This document shows positions 63,147 through 64,000 of a stretch of 64,000 nucleotides of DNA, piece after piece. A program made the position numbers and the translations under genes. The stretch comes from Adhaeribacter aquaticus DSM 16391. GTDB taxonomy: Bacteria; Bacteroidota; Bacteroidia; Cytophagales; Hymenobacteraceae. Where the stretch lies: assembly GCF_000473365.1 (NCBI RefSeq), contig NZ_KI421517.1:4130001-4194000 (forward strand), read 5' to 3'. Numbering within the stretch: position 1 is the stretch's first letter; every line of letters begins with the position of its first letter. The notes under the pieces are model-generated. The model had not been told where the DNA came from. It ran no database searches and saw only the letters and a list, made by a program, of their open reading frames with translations.

Positions 63147-63392
63147 ATGAATGTTTCTACCCTGGAGGATGTAAAAAAAGAAATTTTAGAATTTTGTAAG
63201 GAGCCTCAGAGCAAATCTGATATTTTAGGACATATACAAGTAGAAATCAACCAGAATAATTACCATAAATTTGTTGTTTCTTTATTAGATCAACGGTTTA
63301 TTTCAAATGGTTTATTTCGCAGACGCAGCTCCATTAAACAACAATTTGTGATTACTCAAAAAGGTTTAAACTATTTAAAAGCCATCTCTTAA
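63147..63392 (+). CDS. Small hypothetical winged-helix-like protein
   Basis: 81 residues. DVKKEILEFCKEPQSKSDILGHIQVEINQNNYHKFVVSLLDQRFI gives three helices, then RRRSSIKQQFVITQKGLNYLKAIS a strand pair and a final helix, a plan like small winged-helix DNA-binding proteins and like the gene at 60700. It sits 10 bp after the YodC-like gene. No family name can be given from sequence alone. Confidence 0.62.
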   Translation: MNVSTLEDVKKEILEFCKEPQSKSDILGHIQVEINQNNYHKFVVSLLDQRFISNGLFRRRSSIKQQFVITQKGLNYLKAIS

Positions 63393-63504
63393 AGTTTCAA
63401 TTAAATAAAACTTAAGAAGTAGTAAAAGCAAAATTTTAAATAATCTTTATAGACTTCTAAACCAGTAAATGGTGCAGGCACCCAAAGATGCCTGCAGTTA
63501 TTCC

Positions 63505-64000
63505 TTAAGGTATAATAATAATTTTACCGGTAGTATGGTGGGTCTCTATTTGTGCCAAAGCTTGGGCCGCGTTGTCCAAACTAAATTGATGGCCTATTGG
63601 AACCTGTAATTTACCTGAATCCGCTAACTGGGCTAATTCTTCTAATTGCCTGGAATTAGGCTCCACATAAACATACTTAAAGTTGATACCGGGATCCAAA
63701 TCGTTTCCTTGATTAAGGATAGATACCAACGTACCTTCCGGTTTTAAAGCGGTTAGACTTTTAGTTAAACTTTCGCCGCTGGCACAATCAAAAATTAGAT
63801 CCACGCCATCTGGTAAATTTTTTTTAGTTTCATCACCAATAGCCTCTTTGTAATCAATGGTGTAATCGGCGCCCAAATCTTTCATAAAAGCATGGTTTTT
63901 CTGACTAGCTACCCCAATTACCACCGCCCCTTTATTTTTAGCTAATTGTATTCCTAAGCTACCCACACCGCCCGAGGCACCTATAATTAAAACTAATTGA
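63505..64000 (-). CDS. NADP-dependent zinc-type oxidoreductase, C-terminal part (cut by window edge)
   Basis: The frame continues past the window end: reading from 64000 gives QLVLIIGASGGVGSLGIQLAKNKGAVVIGV, so the apparent GTG start at 63966 is inside a longer gene. The Rossmann loop GASGGVGSLG and GADYTIDYKEAIGDETKKNLPDGVDLIFDCASG identify a quinone oxidoreductase-like member of the MDR (zinc-type alcohol dehydrogenase) superfamily, and the conserved end reads TGKIIIIP. Catalytic zinc residues, if any, lie outside the window. Most such relatives reduce quinones or enones with NADPH. No operon partner is visible here. Confidence 0.9.
   Translation of the reverse strand, partial: QLVLIIGASGGVGSLGIQLAKNKGAVVIGVASQKNHAFMKDLGADYTIDYKEAIGDETKKNLPDGVDLIFDCASGESLTKSLTALKPEGTLVSILNQGNDLDPGINFKYVYVEPNSRQLEELAQLADSGKLQVPIGHQFSLDNAAQALAQIETHHTTGKIIIIP

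Noticed and set aside
1-64000. CRISPR array, insertion sequence, prophage or integron
   Set aside because: I saw no regularly spaced repeats, transposase, integrase, or terminal inverted repeats with target duplications.

Overview
The window looks like a chromosomal segment from a Bacteroidota bacterium, most likely order Cytophagales (a Hymenobacteraceae relative such as Adhaeribacter is my guess from overall protein flavour, not a database result). Supporting signs: AT-rich DNA, Bacteroidota-type promoter boxes (TAnnTTTG), almost no Shine-Dalgarno sequences, a type IX secretion C-terminal sorting domain on a giant subtilase, a lipoprotein TamA homologue (TamL), lipoproteins throughout, a sigma/anti-sigma/barrel cassette, and a DAHP synthase-chorismate mutase fusion. 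I see no rRNA, tRNA, CRISPR array, insertion sequence or prophage.

Layout. 1-4.1 kb: arginine operon on the minus strand (GNAT acetyltransferase, argG, argC, argD cut by the window edge) behind a promoter and a GC-richer, hairpin-rich leader. 4.3-8.2 kb: tyrA, a stand-alone H-NOX-like haem sensor, a RibD/DHFR-like reductase and an AraC regulator. 8.8-14.5 kb: secreted SH3 protein, catalase plus ankyrin protein, an orphan ABC ATPase, and a HipA-like kinase overlapping a DUF3037 gene. 14.5-25 kb: gyrA, a TPR protein, thioesterase, pcm, ribE, PAP2 phosphatase, hemF, tamL and a SpoU/TrmH methyltransferase (the last two divergent, with start codons 5 bp apart). 26-28.4 kb: ECF sigma factor, membrane anti-sigma-like protein and barrel protein. 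28.7-35.8 kb: CoA-binding protein, COG2509 flavoprotein, GH13 glucosidase, T9SS subtilase.

36-39.5 kb: aromatic amino acid operon pheA-aminotransferase-DAHP synthase/chorismate mutase. Ahead of pheA is a complete transcription attenuator: a 21-residue leader peptide with seven consecutive Phe/Tyr codons, then a strong intrinsic terminator ending just before the pheA start codon. This is the clearest regulatory discovery in the window. tyrA, often found in such operons, sits 32 kb away.

39.8-54.5 kb: lipoprotein, molybdate transporter modA-mop-modB-modC, queA, M23 and M28 peptidases, a five-PAS histidine kinase with a GAF protein, and cydAB bd oxidase. 54.8-64 kb: lipoproteins and PQQ/cytochrome c dehydrogenase-like proteins, then a looser accessory stretch with a frameshifted gene, small winged-helix-like and YodC-like proteins, a fatty-acid desaturase and a partial zinc-type oxidoreductase. 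Many intergenic junctions carry unusually perfect, nearly loopless palindromes that act as likely, often bidirectional, terminators.
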